This document shows, in pieces, positions 43,847 through 56,879 of a stretch of 64,000 bases of DNA. Position 1 is the first letter of the stretch; every line of letters starts with the position of its first letter. Made by a program: the position numbers and the translations under genes. The notes beneath the pieces are model-generated. The model did not search any database. It was not told where the DNA came from and worked only from the letters and a program-made list of their open reading frames with translations. The DNA is from Rhizophagus clarus (lineage: Eukaryota; Glomeromycota; Glomeromycetes; Glomerales; Glomeraceae), in contig BLAL01000040.1 in NCBI GenBank assembly GCA_015698045.1, positions 102,501 through 166,500 of the forward strand, given 5' to 3'.

Positions 43847-45589
43847 TAAGTAAATGAAATAATATTAAAACTAATTTTTAAAAATAATTTAAATTGCTAT
43901 GTATAATAGAAATTTTATTAATAATGTTCTTTTTTTTTCTATTAAATATAATTAAGACTAAACTTATATTATAATTTTTTCTATAAAATAGCTAATGTAT
44001 ACTTAAAATTTTTTACATAAAAATATTAATGCTATATACATCAGATTTTTTAAATAAAAAAAATTGTCAAACACTAATCAAAATTAAAACTTTTGACCTT
44101 TAAAAACTTTTAGTAAAATTTTTGCTAATTGGTTATATAAATCATTATATTTTTTAATTAATAGTAAAAATCAGTAAAAATTATTTCAAATTGATCAATA
44201 CTAAAAATTTGTAATGAAACATTAATTGATATTGATTGTTAATAAAATTTTATATTATTTTTTTTTTTATTATATAATATTTTGATAAAATTTTAATTAA
44301 TTTGATTAATTCAATTAAATTTTAATTAATTATAGAATTAGAAAAATTAATAATAATTAAATTATTTGCTGATCAATTATAATATTAAAATACAACATAT
44401 AATATAATTTTATTTTAAACTTTTATAGTTTTTTCTAAAATTTAATTTTTTTTATTTTTTTTTACTGATTTTTTTAAAAAAATAAAAATATATATAGGTT
44501 TTAAATAGAAATTAATTTTTAAAATTTAAAAGTATAATTAATAACTTCCAAATTTTTTTTTTAAAAAAAAATAATTTATTATAAATTGCAATAAGAATTA
44601 ATTTTAGAATTCAAAAATATATTACGTTTAAAATGTTTATTTCTTTGGCTATTTGGCTGTAACTAAAATAATCAAAAAAGTCTTAGCCACAGCCAAATGG
44701 CAACACTGCAATAATTTTATATATCTAAAATTTATATATTAGATACTTTTGACTTACTTTACAATTTTTATTAAGTTTAATTAGTATGTTTATAAAATAA
44801 TATTAATTCTTATGCAAAGAAACTTTTAAAGTAAATATACTTAAAATGTTAATTATATGGGGGTCTTTGCAATAAAAAGGTATGAAACTCAATGTTTTTT
44901 TATATTAAAATAAATATAAATTTAATATTAATTAAATTTTTATTTTTTTTTTAAGTTTCGTATCTTTCTATTATAAAGAAATTTCATTAAATAATATAAA
45001 TTTTTTTTTTAATTTTAACTAAAAAATATTATAAATTAATATAAAATTATAATTCTCAAATAAAGTATTTTTCAGATATTTAATTATCATTAGTAATATT
45101 ATAATTATAAAATATGTATAATTTTAATAAGTACAGATATTGAATTATTACCATAATATTGCTAAATAGTTTTTATATTTAAATTTTATATCTTACATGT
45201 ATTTTAATTCTTTTTATAACTTTTAAATTAAGCATTCAATTATATAGAACTAATTTTAACTTTTATATAAAGATTCAAAAAACAGTTAAAAACTTTATTT
45301 AATTTTTCAATACTTTTAATCTTTATTATAATTTTATTAAAAATATGATAATATAAATAAAAAATTTAATAAAAAAAATAAAAAAAAAAAAATATATAAA
45401 ATATTAATTATTATTTTCTTTCGTATGATAATCAAAAAAACAATTTTTATGGCTATTATAATATAAAAAAATATTACAAAAACTACAATAAATATTTGTT
45501 TTAATAGGAAATTTTACTGTTTTATTATATTTTTTATGATATATTTTTTTACACTATATATATAATTTTCTTTGGTCTGTATAAATAGA

Positions 45590-46130
45590 CACAGGTCGAA
45601 TGAAAAAAAATCAGATTTTGCTCTATTTAAAATAGCCTTGCCGACTTCAATATAGAATATGCCAAATTTTGCTTATTTTAGTATAGCCATATCTATTTTT
45701 GCCGATTTTTGTTAAATTCCGATTTTTCAGTCATAAATGCCGATTTTAGCGGCCGATTTTTACCTTTTTTTAAATAAATGCCGATATTTAAACCAGAGAT
45801 ATTATATTTATTATATACTTTACCCTTTTCGTATAGTTCGAATAAAGAATTTTATCTTATTTAAAATTCCCTTGCCGACTTCAATAAGGCTTTGCCGATT
45901 ATTTTACTAATTTTTTGCCAATTTTTGTTAACTTCCGATTTTTCATCCAGAAATGCCGATTTTAGCGGCCAATTTTTACCTTTTTTTTAATTAAATACCG
46001 ATATTTAAACCGGAGATATTATATTTAGTGTAAACTTTACCGCTTTTGACACAGGTCGAATAAAGATTTTACTCTATTTAAAATAGCCTTTGCCGATATT
46101 TAAATTGTAATATTTCGTAATTTTACATCA
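45590..46130. repeat. Triplicated terminal unit at left end of tnp2 element
   Basis: Three successive units start at 45590 (CACAGGTCGAATG), ~45830 (GTATAGTTCGAATAAAGAAT) and 46050 (CACAGGTCGAATAAAGATTT). Each is followed by TCTATTTAAAATAGCC, TTGCCGA and TTTTAGCGGCC. The middle unit has lost the CACAGG. Such repeats may act as transposase-binding sites or alternative ends. Confidence 0.75.
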
Positions 46131-47410
46131 TAGGATTTTTGAAATTATTTATTATACTAATAAATATAAGATACTATTCTAAATATTCTACTTGTTTTGT
46201 ACATTGAATTCCCAGTTGGTTCGATTTCATAAACAATAACTGAAGTATTCATAAGGTTGAACAGTGATAATCGAAACTGATGAGATCGCATTGATAAGGC
46301 CTATTCCTAAAAAGTTAATTAATCACATTTAATTAAACGCTATTTAATTGTACTATTTTTTTTTTTTTTCAAAAAAAAACTTTCTTTCTGAAAGAAGAGT
46401 CTGCCTCCTATACCGTTTGCCGTCGTGCATAGTGTGTTATAGGAAAGGTGGGCTAGATGGCCACCTAAAGTTTGTAAATAACTCTGGTACCAAAGTTGAT
46501 GATCTATTTACTATACATAGACCTCTCGCTTCAAATTTTAGTTATGATAATTCCGCCTCCTCTGTCGCATTATTCGTCGAAGTCTAAATAGATATCATTA
46601 TGACTTATGAGTAAAATATTTACAATAATAATGTAAATTCTTTAATCATAGTTAAAATAGGCATGATGGGATAACTCATATATCATGAGCTCTGTCTGTG
46701 CGAAGTGCCGTTTTATTTATAATCAAAGTAGACTTAAGTCGTAAGTAACTTTGATTATCATTGATTAGGAAAGTACATGCAACGAAAATCCTTTATTAAG
46801 GGGTAAAATAGGCATGATGGGATAACTCATATATCATGAGCTCTGTCTGTGCGAAGTGCCGTTTTATTTATAATCAAAGTAGGCTTAAGTCGTAAGTAAC
46901 TTGATTATAACAATGATGATTATTGGAGAATTAAGTTGCAACATTTTTAAACATTTTTGAATAAGTGCCGTATTAATTTAATGTAATTGTTACCCTTTTC
47001 AAATAAGAAGGGCCGATTTGCAATACAGCTTTGCCGGCCTTAAATGTATTTATATAGCCAGAATAATTGTTTTATACTTTATGTGATATTTAATTAAAAT
47101 AAAATAAACCTTTGATATCTAAAAATTATTACATGATTAGAGTTATTAATCACAAAGTATGGTGCTTGTATCGTAATGCCGTAATAAAAGACCGATTTGC
47201 AATACAACTTTGCCAGCTCAAAATAAGATCTCTTGTTATCTGAATTATCTGATTTTTCACGCGGTTAGAATTAATTACGGTATATGTAACCTTTATCGTT
47301 ATTCTTGTGCCAAAAAAAAATGATTGTTATAATTTAATCAAATACAAATGCTATAATTGAATTCGCCATTCCGATTTTACATATAATTCATTTTATATTA
47401 TATAAAGTTT
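46130..47410. other. Subterminal non-coding region of tnp2 element
   Basis: Apart from the 105-bp duplication this holds scattered GCCGATTT, TGCCGGCC and CAATACARCTTTGCC motifs. An ORF at 46348-46587 (79 codons) has no recognisable domain and begins in a T-run; not supported as a gene. Confidence 0.5.
46649..46915. repeat. ~105-bp direct duplication with dyad
   Basis: The sequence AAAATAGGCATGATGGGATA + ACTCATATATCATGAGCTCTGTC ... AGTCGTAAGTAACTTTGATTAT occurs at 46652 and 46804, nearly identical, separated by ~45 bp of unrelated sequence. It contains the dyad CTCATATATCATGAG. It is not a tRNA by inspection. Confidence 0.75.
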
Positions 47411-50400
47411 TTAAAACGAAATTTTTTTATTTAAAGGAATCACAGCCATATATTCTTTTGTTTTTCTCGTCCCAGTATCAAAATTACATTTAATGAATTT
47501 TCCTATTATATGATGTATGGGTATAATACTGTCTCTTCTCATATCATAAAACTCATTTGTCCATAATTCCATATTACATGATTTTATGTCGTTATCTACT
47601 TGGCAATAATATCTTGTACTATGATCTTGAACCGGTTTGTACCATTTGACTAACGCTAATGAATGGGTTAATGATCGTGAACTATTTAAATGAATAGTAT
47701 GCTCAAAATAAAATTGTACTTGACCAGGATAAACATCGATCGATCCATCATAATGTACAAATCGAGCTAATATATATGAGGATTTTTCGTGACGAGCAGC
47801 CTGAACAGAACCATATATGTCCGCCCTAATTCTTATTCTCCCATATTGTATAATTCTAGGGTTTACGACAGTACCGTTATTTGAACCTATTATAGAGTAG
47901 ATGGAGATGAAACAATAATCATTATACAAACTATTATAAAATTCTACCAGTAGGTCCAAAATTTGGTTTGGAAGGGTAGTTTCTTTGCGCGGTTTCATTA
48001 GCAACCCAGGAAAACATTCCGTTCTGTAAGCCGAATCTTCCTCAATAAGAAATAGTCTTATAAAATTTTGATACTCATCGCTCGCAAAATCATCAAGTGC
48101 AGCCAAGCTGCCAACAGATTTTCTTGGTTCTATTATCTCCAAGGAGGAAAATAAGTGATCGTTATCACAATTTGAGAGGAAGTATTGAAGGATTGTATTT
48201 TCGGACATAATTCTTAGTAGTTCAGGTTCAATATTACGTCTGCTATTATTATAAGAACCTACAATTTTTAAAAATAATTAATAACATTGCGATTTTCAAA
48301 TCAGAAAAATTAAATCACGTACCTAAAATTCCGTTCATCCGTTCAAAGCTATAATACCAGAATGAGGACAAAGGACCATAGTCTAATGCGCATTCACAGA
48401 TATGGAGACAGAGATGCAGATTAGGACTTATTTTTTCTTGACCATATTTTTGTTCAATTAATTTGTTCATCTCTATCAGTCTTGTAAACGCTTCATTAAC
48501 ATATTTTTTTGTAGCTCTTGGTTTGTTAAGATCTTGCAAGCGCGCACGAAATATGCAAGAATTTTTCAGTCGATGTATCCAAGGAAACTCCATATGATAG
48601 GTATTGCAAAAATTAACATGAAGGTTTTCCATATGTCTGCCGTGAAACTTGAGAATCCTTCACCGGTAGCTATTTTGACAGGGCGGCGTCCAAGGTCACT
48701 TGGGAACTTTATCATGTCAGCTCTCTCTTGCATAATTTTGAGCTTTTCATTATTTAATATACCTTCGCCTATTCAGAGTTTCGTTACGATCCATTTCGCA
48801 ACACCGAGAAAAAGGCAATGCATAGGATCAACCACACAAAAGCGAACAGGATTAAAATAAAGCAAGCGGTATATCTCCGACCAGCAAACATGATGTTCAG
48901 AGACATGGGCTCTTCGTGCTTCTTCAGTTGCACATTGTTTCCACTCACTTGCTTTTTCTCTTATTTCATTAATATCTTGCTCAACAAACCAGTCGTCTAA
49001 ATCTGCAAACCCCCCAAAATTTGGTTAATTGTTTATAAAATTTGCCGATTTGTAACATCGGTAGCATGCAATACGAGCCAAGATGAAACCACATAATTTC
49101 CGAGATGCAGGGATGTCGCTAGAACAGCCAATGATTGCACCACGGACAAATCGACCATTGTTGTGTTCGTTTGTTTTTATAAAATAGCCATTCCACAAAC
49201 GATTTAACTGGTTAACGATCGGATACAAATAATTGTTAATTTCATGTTGGCTTGGTTCTTTCAGACCAGGCATTACTGCTAGTGTGAGAATATTGTGTGG
49301 CTTGAAGCGTTCATTACGCGGCAAATTACAAAAAACGGCATATATCACACCAACAGAATATTGTGAATTTACGAATGGTTGGAACCAATCCATATTTAAC
49401 ATTAATCCAATATGAGTATCGGCAAATTCTTTTGTAAAAAACAGCGCACCATCATCATCTGTAAAACTTTTCCAGACCCTACCATCATAGATATCGAATA
49501 AAGCTTCAGTTCCGTTTTTCCTTTCTGACCACTTCCGACATGACATTTCAAAATTTTTGCGATTAAAAAAAAGGGTCAATTGTTGCTTAATATTTATTAA
49601 CGGGAATGTCATTATCAGACAGAAAATGGGATTATTACTACTATTATTACTATCTATTTTCGTTAATAGAGGGTTATTGCATTGTTGTCGAAATCGTTCT
49701 ATTCTGTGATTTGGATAGTTTACAAAACTGCAAGTTGGTATTTCAGTATTGTCTAATAATTCTTTTATATCATACAATTTGTGACATCTGTCACAGGCTG
49801 CATATTTAATTATCGTTGTGGATATCCCCAACACCTTTTTAGCCATATATAAAGAGGAAGGAAAAGATGAAAATTTATTTTCATCTATTGTCAAAAGAAA
49901 AAATCTTAAGAACTTGAACAAAGAATCTATAGCTACATTGGAAAGTTTAAATCGTTGTTGATATTGTAATATCCACAAAATAGTCCAAGTATAATTATCA
50001 TTAATGTTAATGTTAGGAAGAATTGGTTCGCCATCATCGAAATCTGTTGATGCAAAATTGACTTCTTCATCGTCATCATCTTCATAATCATCGGAATAAT
50101 TAGAATCGCTATCTTCAGTATCTCCATTTTTATCGTCATCATCTTCAGAATCCCCATCTTGATCATTCTCGTTTCTTACATTATCCAATAATAAATTTTC
50201 AAGAACAAGATCGGATATTTTTCCTTTCTTTATCGTTCGATGTTTTGCCGATTCATGTATAGGTGTCTTCTTTGTTAAAAAGAAATAGTTTCTTGTGAGT
50301 AATGGTTCAATATCTTCGGACAAAGGTTCAATATCTTCGGACAATTGTTCAATATCTTCAGATAATTGTTCAGTTATATCAGATAATGTATCATTTATCT

Positions 50401-50623
50401 CTTGTATTGGGTCGCATTCTATTACATCTTCATCAACAGCATCAGATGATATAACATTTGAAGAACCTTCTTGATAATTGTTACCAAAATTATTATTCGC
50501 ATTAGATTTTAATTTATATTTTAACTCATGTTTCAGTTTAGTCCTTGGATCAACCAATTTACTGTTACATTCTTTACAGAAACAATGCACTTTGGTTCTG
50601 GTTCTTGTATCTAGAGATTCTGA

Positions 50624-50626
<3 letters not shown>
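47411..50626 (-). pseudogene. tnp2-type (CACTA/Plavaka) transposase, several lesions
   Basis: Starts at ATG 50626, just after a long homopolymer. N-terminus: zinc-binding CFCKECNSKLVDPRTKLKH, then acidic repeats (QLSEDIEPLSED and an Asp/Glu-rich stretch). The core is tnp2: GLMLNMDWFQPFVNSQYSVG, NLPRNERFK, PGLKEPSQHEINNYLYPIV, DIPASRKLCGF, and, after an in-frame TAA near 49025, VVDPMHCLFLGVAKW. Further stops and a frame change near 48600 precede SPNLHLCLHICECALDYGPL and FERMNGILG. A 64-nt GT-AG intron (48259-48322) links to the C-terminal domain ending at 47411. The DDE residues are plausibly the Asp of NMDW, the Asp of DIPA or DPMH, and the Glu of FERM. It would cut and paste elements with CACAGGTCGAATG ends. 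Confidence 0.85.
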
Positions 50627-50663
<37 letters not shown>

Positions 50664-52284
50664 GAATTGCAAATCAATCTAATTGGTTCAGCAATCCTGA
50701 TTCTTGGTCCATTTTTGTCAAGGCACAGCTTGGTAATTAAGCTATTTTGATAATAACACATGACAATGATGTTAAGACCAATGTATTTTAAAATATAATT
50801 TTATTTTTGCTAATTTTCTAATTAAATTTGGTATTAAGGGGTATAATTATACTAGAAAATTTTTTCAAATTCAATTAATCTGATTCTTGAAACATGTCAA
50901 TCGACTTACTAATAAATCTCATATATCATCACGAATTCGAAAGATCCAAATAATTTAAGTAGAGATGTAGCAATTTCCTATTCACAGATCAAAATGCGAG
51001 AGTTATAAAAAAAGTGTCTTAGTTGTTCGCAACTGCAATAACATCAAAATTTAACACTTGGCCTATTCTTTCGAATATATCAAAAATTAGGAAAAACTAT
51101 ATTTCATTTTTTTTTATATATTTTCGTCAATTTCTAGTACATCAGTATCATTTAAAGCTGTTAACGAGATATCAAATATTTATTATTTTATCTTTTATTG
51201 AGTCGCTTACAATAATACGTTGAGTTATAGCATATATACGTTTATTCTAACAATCAGTCATGGTTAAAATTACTTGTTAATTAATAGAATTGTTTTAATA
51301 AATCTTTAATTCTTCTTTTGCCCTTGGCAGTTGGCACAGACGTACAGTTTGTTAATACCACGTGACTAGATAGTGCATAAATGTCACCCGACGTGATTGG
51401 CAGGAGCTATAAAGTTTGTTTGCGTTTACCATGCACGTTCTACAAATCGGTGATTTCCAATTTGTTTACGTTTACTATAAATTTGCTCGTGAGTATGGTA
51501 CATTTGCGTACGTTTACCACGCTTTCTTTCTTTTTTCTCCACGTTTTAGTACGATGCAACAAATTTTCTTTGTTGCCTTTCATTTTTTTCATTAATAGTT
51601 GACGATATTTTTCGCCTTATTTTTCGCCTTATTTTTGTCGGCTTAACAAAGTAAGCATATTTCTTTTCGCCAATTATATTTCCTGTCGGAAAATCCAGCT
51701 TCCATAAGTATAACTTTATCAAGCTTCAAATGTGTTATTACTAATTTGGACATGTTATTTATGATAATGATATAATATTTAGTTTATTAATATATTTTAA
51801 TTAATTCATTGATATACTTTATTGATATATTTTAATTAATTTATTGATATTTTTAATTATTAATTGTTTACTGATATATTTTAATTAATTTATTGATATA
51901 TTCTATTAATTGATAACGCTATAATATTTAGTTTATTGATATATTTTAATTAATTGATAGCGATATAATATCTAGTTTACTGATATATTTAAATATTGAT
52001 TGATTTATCTTAATTTAATTAATGTAGTTTACTGATTATTTTAAATAATACATTTTAATTAATTGAAAGCGATATAATATCAAGTTTATTTAATTTATTG
52101 ATTTATTTTAATTAATATTGATAGCGATATATTTTATTAAATGATAACGAGTCTTATTAATTTAATCTATCTTTTATTTTAATCAGACGATAACGAAAAT
52201 GGTTCAGAAGACGTAAGTAACGGTTATATATAGAGCCTTTGTTTCTTGTTTAATCTTTAAATTATCAAATTATCAAATATCATA
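50627..52284. promoter_or_regulatory. Divergent intergenic region of tnp2 element
   Basis: Separates the transposase (minus) from the SR-rich gene (plus). It begins with a ~33-bp poly-T run (on the plus strand) and includes several hundred bp of AT-rich repeats around TTTATTGATATATTTTAATT (51760-52110). Both promoters should lie here; no specific site is recognisable. Confidence 0.5.
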
Positions 52285-54334
52285 ATGAGAAAATTCAAAC
52301 CTTTAAATTTAATTCCTATTTCTCGTGATGGCTCTCATCCTCATATTAGATCTCAACGAAATGAATCTAGTTCCCGTTCCCAATCTCATCAATCTCGGCA
52401 TCAAACTCATATTAATTGATCTCATAGTCGCTCAAAATCTCGCTCAACGACTCGTCAATCTCGATCTCGCCCATCTCGATCCAAATCTCGTTATTATCAT
52501 TCCGAATCCCAACGATCGCGTTCCCATCACTCTCGCTCCCCTCATCATTCCCAACGATCGCGTTCCCATCGCTCTCGCTCCCCTCATCGTTCCCATCATT
52601 TTCGTTCTCATCAACGTCGATCTCGCTCCCCTCATCGTTCCCATCATTCTCGTTTCCATCAACGTCGATCTCGATCTCGCTCTCATTCCCCTCATCGACA
52701 TCAATCACGCTCTCAATCTCAACATAATCGAAACTATCAAAATGTCTCTAGAGGGAGATCAATTACAAAAAGTAATATTGTTTTATATTAGTGCTAATTA
52801 AATTTCATTTTACTTATACTATACCAATTTAATGTTATTGTTATAGGATCTTTAACCGATCTATCTTTAACAATTTCCTCTTCTTCACCTCCAGCGAGCG
52901 GTAGTATTTCTTTCACGTTTCTTTACTTACTTGCACGTAAAATTTTTTATACTAAATGATTTATATTAAATACTGATTTATAATAGGTGCTAACAACAGA
53001 GAAGTCAGCGAATTAAGAAGCATGATTTCAAATCTTACCAAACGTGTGGAAGTGCTAACGGAAGAAAAAACGAGTGAAGGACCAAGAAATAGAAGCCTAT
53101 CCCCAGTTCTGTCCAGAGAGAATCGGCGTGCCCTTCCTCCAATAACTGATAAAAATTTCAAAAAAACCGTTCATGTAAATATATCTTTATTTTATTAAAT
53201 ATTTCTCTTTTGTATTGATCGTTAAAAAATGAGTGTTATATTAAATAGGATGAGGTAATCCATATTATAAACAACCTCGATTCGTCGATTCTTTTTGACA
53301 CGTCAAAGACATTTAGTAAACAAAAAAAGTCGATAAATAAGAAGCTTCTACCAGCCGTCAAAGCAGTGATGCCTTCTTCATTAGAGGTATACGATACAGA
53401 ACTTTTAAAAGTAATAAAACAGCTACACAAATCACGGTGAGAGATTTGGAAATTAAAAAAGGAGGGTAAGATAGATGAACACAATAAACGGCAACACATG
53501 ACGTCGAGGAGAGATCAGGTGTGAAATTCATTATTTAAAATGACAATGTATATAATCTATTAATTATTTTAATTTACTCTTTAATAGAAAATAACAAGAA
53601 CACGCAAAGGTCTTCAACACATGATCTTCACGCAAGACAGCATTCTAGATGATTGTCGTCCTGAAAATATGACTAGGGAAGTATTTATTAAAGATTGCGA
53701 AAAGGCAGTAAATACCGCAGAAGTCCATTCAGATGAATGGTCTACTGAAGACGAAGTTCTGGCAAATGAAGAGCGTAACGATAACATAAGATCAGGAAGG
53801 TTGATAAGTACAAATTCTGTAATTAAGATTCACAATAAGGAGTGGAGGTCTTCTAGAGTACGTAAAGTTGCGAAAGTTTAAAACATAGGCGTTTATGCTA
53901 ATAAGTTATAAATTTATCATTAGGTTAAAAGAATCTTATTTCGAGCAGACGAGATCGGAGTAAGCATCGGAACCGGGTTAAGTCACAAACGTTACCGTCT
54001 AAACGATATCGATAAAAAAAGCAGACCAACACAAGACATGGCTAATTGGTGGATATCATCAAGGTGGATTGAACCAGAATCTGATGATGATGATGATGAT
54101 GAGGATAACGACGGTGATAATAACGATGATGATAATAATGGTAATGATGATAATAACGATGATGACAATAATGGTAATGGTGATAATAACGATGATGGCA
54201 ATAATGGTAATGCTGATAAAAATGATGGAACTAATGAAGAACAAAACAATGATAATAATGGTAATTTAGAAGTAGATGAGCACCAAGGTCCCTTTTACTT
54301 AGAAGTACCGGTCGATATCAGAAGACGTACATAA
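52285..54334 (+). pseudogene. SR-rich companion protein of tnp2 element, six exons, two stops
   Basis: Exons 52285-52771, 52847-52900, 52987-53174, 53249-53518, 53588-53875 and 53924-54334 join through GT-AG introns into 566 codons with consistent phase. In-frame TGA codons occur at 52417 and in exon 4 (after LHKSR). Exon 1 is an Arg/Ser/His-rich domain (SRSRPSRSKSRYYHSESQRS, RSHHSRSPHHSQRSRSH). The middle is a coiled coil (NNREVSELRSMISNLTKRVE). Exons 5-6 carry IKIHNKEWRSSRVRKVAKV, a motif family I associate with fungal multi-copy genes, then an Asp/Asn repeat and a short conserved end. RS domains usually mediate splicing-factor contacts; here, by analogy with CACTA second proteins, it may bind element ends or process transcripts. 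Gene model by eye. Confidence 0.68.
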
Positions 54335-54379
54335 ATTTAGGTATTTGTTTCATCATTTAAAATCAACTGCTTGTATTTT

Positions 54380-55367
54380 GAGTGATTTAAATTCTGTTGT
54401 TTATAAATTAACTCTCTAATATCGTTTCTATCCTATTAATCTCTTTTTTAGAGTACTGGTTATTTTATAGCCATTTATAAGTAACATGACGAGATAAATA
54501 TGATTTTAATATATTTTATATAAACATTCTATACATAATAATAATATAATAATAAGAACAATATAGTAATATAATAATAATAATATGGACAATATAATAA
54601 TATAATAATAATAAATATATCATAAATTGCAGTATATATTATAAAATAATAGCATACATATTATATATCATACATATTAAATATTAAATATAAATCAATT
54701 ATCGAAAATGGAAAAATAAAATAAAACTGGACAATAATAGTAATTATGAATTACGAGAAAATCGATAATAGAAAGATCTGATATATAAATCGGCATAAAC
54801 TATTTTTGAAATGTTTATACCGAGCTAAAAAACCAGACAATAATAGTAATTATGAATTATGAGAAAATCGATAATAGAAAGATCCGATATATAAATCGGC
54901 ATAAACTATTTTTGAAATATTTATACTGAATTAAACTTGGCAATCCGATTTTAGGAGATTTGGCATGATTATTTAAAAATAGGCGTTCTGATTTTGCGAG
55001 AATCGGCAATTATAATTTTAAAACGGTATTCCGATTTATGTCGATAAAAATAAAAGAATTTCCGATTGCCAACAATACGTGCTATAAAATCGGCAGCAAA
55101 ATGCCATAAATAGGACAAATATAGCTATAAACCGGCAGTCTTATTTTTAGCTATCGACATGTTTATTTTAAAATCGAAATGCCAATTTTCACAAAATCTG
55201 CCAAAATCGGCATTCCGATTTTTTGTTCATAAATAACGTATTTCTGATCATAAACAATTCGCGCCATAAAATCGGCTTTAAAAAGCCACAAATCAGACAA
55301 ATATATCCAAAAATCGGTTAAAAATCGGACTGCCGATTTTTGACGATTTTTTTTCATTCGACCTGTG
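54380..55367. repeat. Right subterminal region of tnp2 element
   Basis: Holds a ~100-bp tandem duplication (ATAATAGTAATTATGAATTA ... GATATATAAATCGGCATAAAC at 54733 and 54839), followed by many AAATCGGCA / TGCCGATTT motifs up to the terminus at 55367. The left subterminal zone uses the same GCCGATTT theme. Confidence 0.7.
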
Positions 55368-55953
55368 AGAAAAGTGTACTTTTAAATAATTTATCAACTG
55401 ATAATTTAAAATTTTTAGTTAAATATAAAGATTTTTTTTCAGAATGATTCTTTTTCTTTTTTTTCTTCTTTTGCTTTTTTTTTTCTTTAAAAATTATTTT
55501 TTTCAATTAAATTGCTTTTTTGATTAACTTCTATAAAATATCTATTATAAAGTTTTTATAACTTATACTTTTTTTATTATATTTAATTTTATAAATTATA
55601 AATGGATTAACAATTGAAATATCTAATAACCAAAAAAATAATGAGTATTAGATATATCTGACAGGAAATTAAATAATATAATTTGATTAATATTGATCTG
55701 CTATATTAATTCCTTCTATATAATGATTATAATTATTTATTACTTTTGGTATTAATAATTCCTTTTTGACATCATTTTTAAAGACCTGCTTTATTTTTTT
55801 AATATTTTATAGAATTTATTCATAGTTGTTTCTGTTTATATTTTATATAATTACTTTTGCCATTAATTTCATAAATTGTTATTAATATAGTAATTAGTTC
55901 ATTATCATACTATAATAAAGATAATACAATTCCTCAAAAAAAAAAAGGTTAAT

Positions 55954-56770
55954 AAAAAATTTAAATTCTTAATTGCGACATTAAATGTACAGCATTTAAC
56001 GCAACTTAAATTAGATGATACTGTCGAATATATGGAAAATAACAACATCGATATATTAGGATTGGCAGAAACCAGCCTAAACGATAGTACAAGTAAAATC
56101 TTCGCTAAATCTATTAGTGATCGTTACGTATTATATAGCTTGAAAGGAGAGAAAAAAGATTTGGGTATTGAATTCTTAATTAAAAAGGAATACGACAAAT
56201 ACGTTCAATCGTTTCAACACTTTAACAATCATATATGTTACATTGACTTATATACGAAAAAACGTAAATTAAGAATTATACAAGTTTATATTAATGTTAA
56301 GGAGAATGAAAAAGATCAAGTCCTAACCTTATACAATCAAATTAAATCATGGACAAACGAACAATTAATGAGCCTGACTAAAGATATTATAATAATGGGA
56401 GACTTCAATGCGAAGTGACATGACTTCGCTTTTCTCGATAGCTCTCATTGGAGATTTAATATTTTTAACTATTTTAAATCCAATCTTATTACCGACATAT
56501 CCATTATTTTTGAAAGTAATATACATAATTTATATACTTTCAACCCTCATAGTCCTCATTTAACTAAAAACAAACTGGATTATATATGGGTTAATGCTGA
56601 TACTCTAATTTCAACCTTTGATAGCAAGATTTTAGACGTCAACCCATCAATTAAAACAGTTCATCGTATCATTTCTATAGAATTACTTTATGAAGAACTG
56701 TTCTTTATCAAAACAGATCCTAAACCTAGAAAAAATCCTAGTCGCACATCTATAGCTACAAAAACATAAA
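55954..56770 (+). pseudogene. LINE apurinic-type endonuclease domain, broken
   Basis: KFLIATLNVQHLTQLKLDDT starts the EEP fold, followed by NNIDILGLAET, YTKKRKLRIIQVYIN and IIMGDFNA. After a TGA at 56416, NPHSPHLTKNKLDYIWV corresponds to the later core and TVHRIISIEL to the terminal SDH-like motif, with the Ser-Asp pair altered to Thr-Val. This domain nicks the target DNA. It is dead through stops and altered residues. Confidence 0.8.
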
Positions 56771-56879
56771 AGCTGAAGAAGGTGAATGGAACTGGAAAAA
56801 CCATAATAAAGATATCACAGAAAAATTGGAAAATACATCGATAAAACTTACTTCTAATCGAATTTGTGATATTCAATCC

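Larger units (their letters stand above)
39991..45586. other. AT-rich region with MITEs and degenerate tandem repeats, no gene
   Basis: No coding region is supported; ORFs are short and of low complexity. Recognisable repeats are listed separately. A further relic near 44645-44710 has GGCTATTTGGCTG and CAGCCAAATGGCAACACTG in inverted order, like an end of an old inverted-repeat element. Confidence 0.5.
45590..55367. mobile_element. CACTA/tnp2 (EnSpm, Plavaka-like) element, 9,778 bp
   Basis: The ends are CACAGGTCGAATGAAAAAAA at 45590 and its exact inverse to 55367 (at least 20 bp, continuing AATC), flanked by AGA at 45587-45589 and 55368-55370. CAC ends with 3-bp duplications are CACTA hallmarks. 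It encodes a tnp2-type transposase (minus) and a divergent multi-exon SR-rich protein (plus). Subterminal regions are rich in GCCGATTTT-type motifs. Both genes have stops, so this copy is probably inactive, although its ends and duplication are intact. Confidence 0.92.

Noticed and set aside
46652-46915. tRNA or snoRNA gene in the duplicated block
   Set aside because: No cloverleaf A/B box pair and no C/D or H/ACA boxes visible by inspection.
49933-50166. 77-codon Met/Ile-rich ORF, and the similar shadows at 54059-54269
   Set aside because: Shifted frames of Asp/Glu-rich and Asp/Asn-rich coding repeats.
52325-52801. 158-codon Leu/Ile/Pro-rich ORF
   Set aside because: It is a shifted-frame shadow of the SR-rich exon 1, whose own frame has the RS repeats and joins consistent splice sites.
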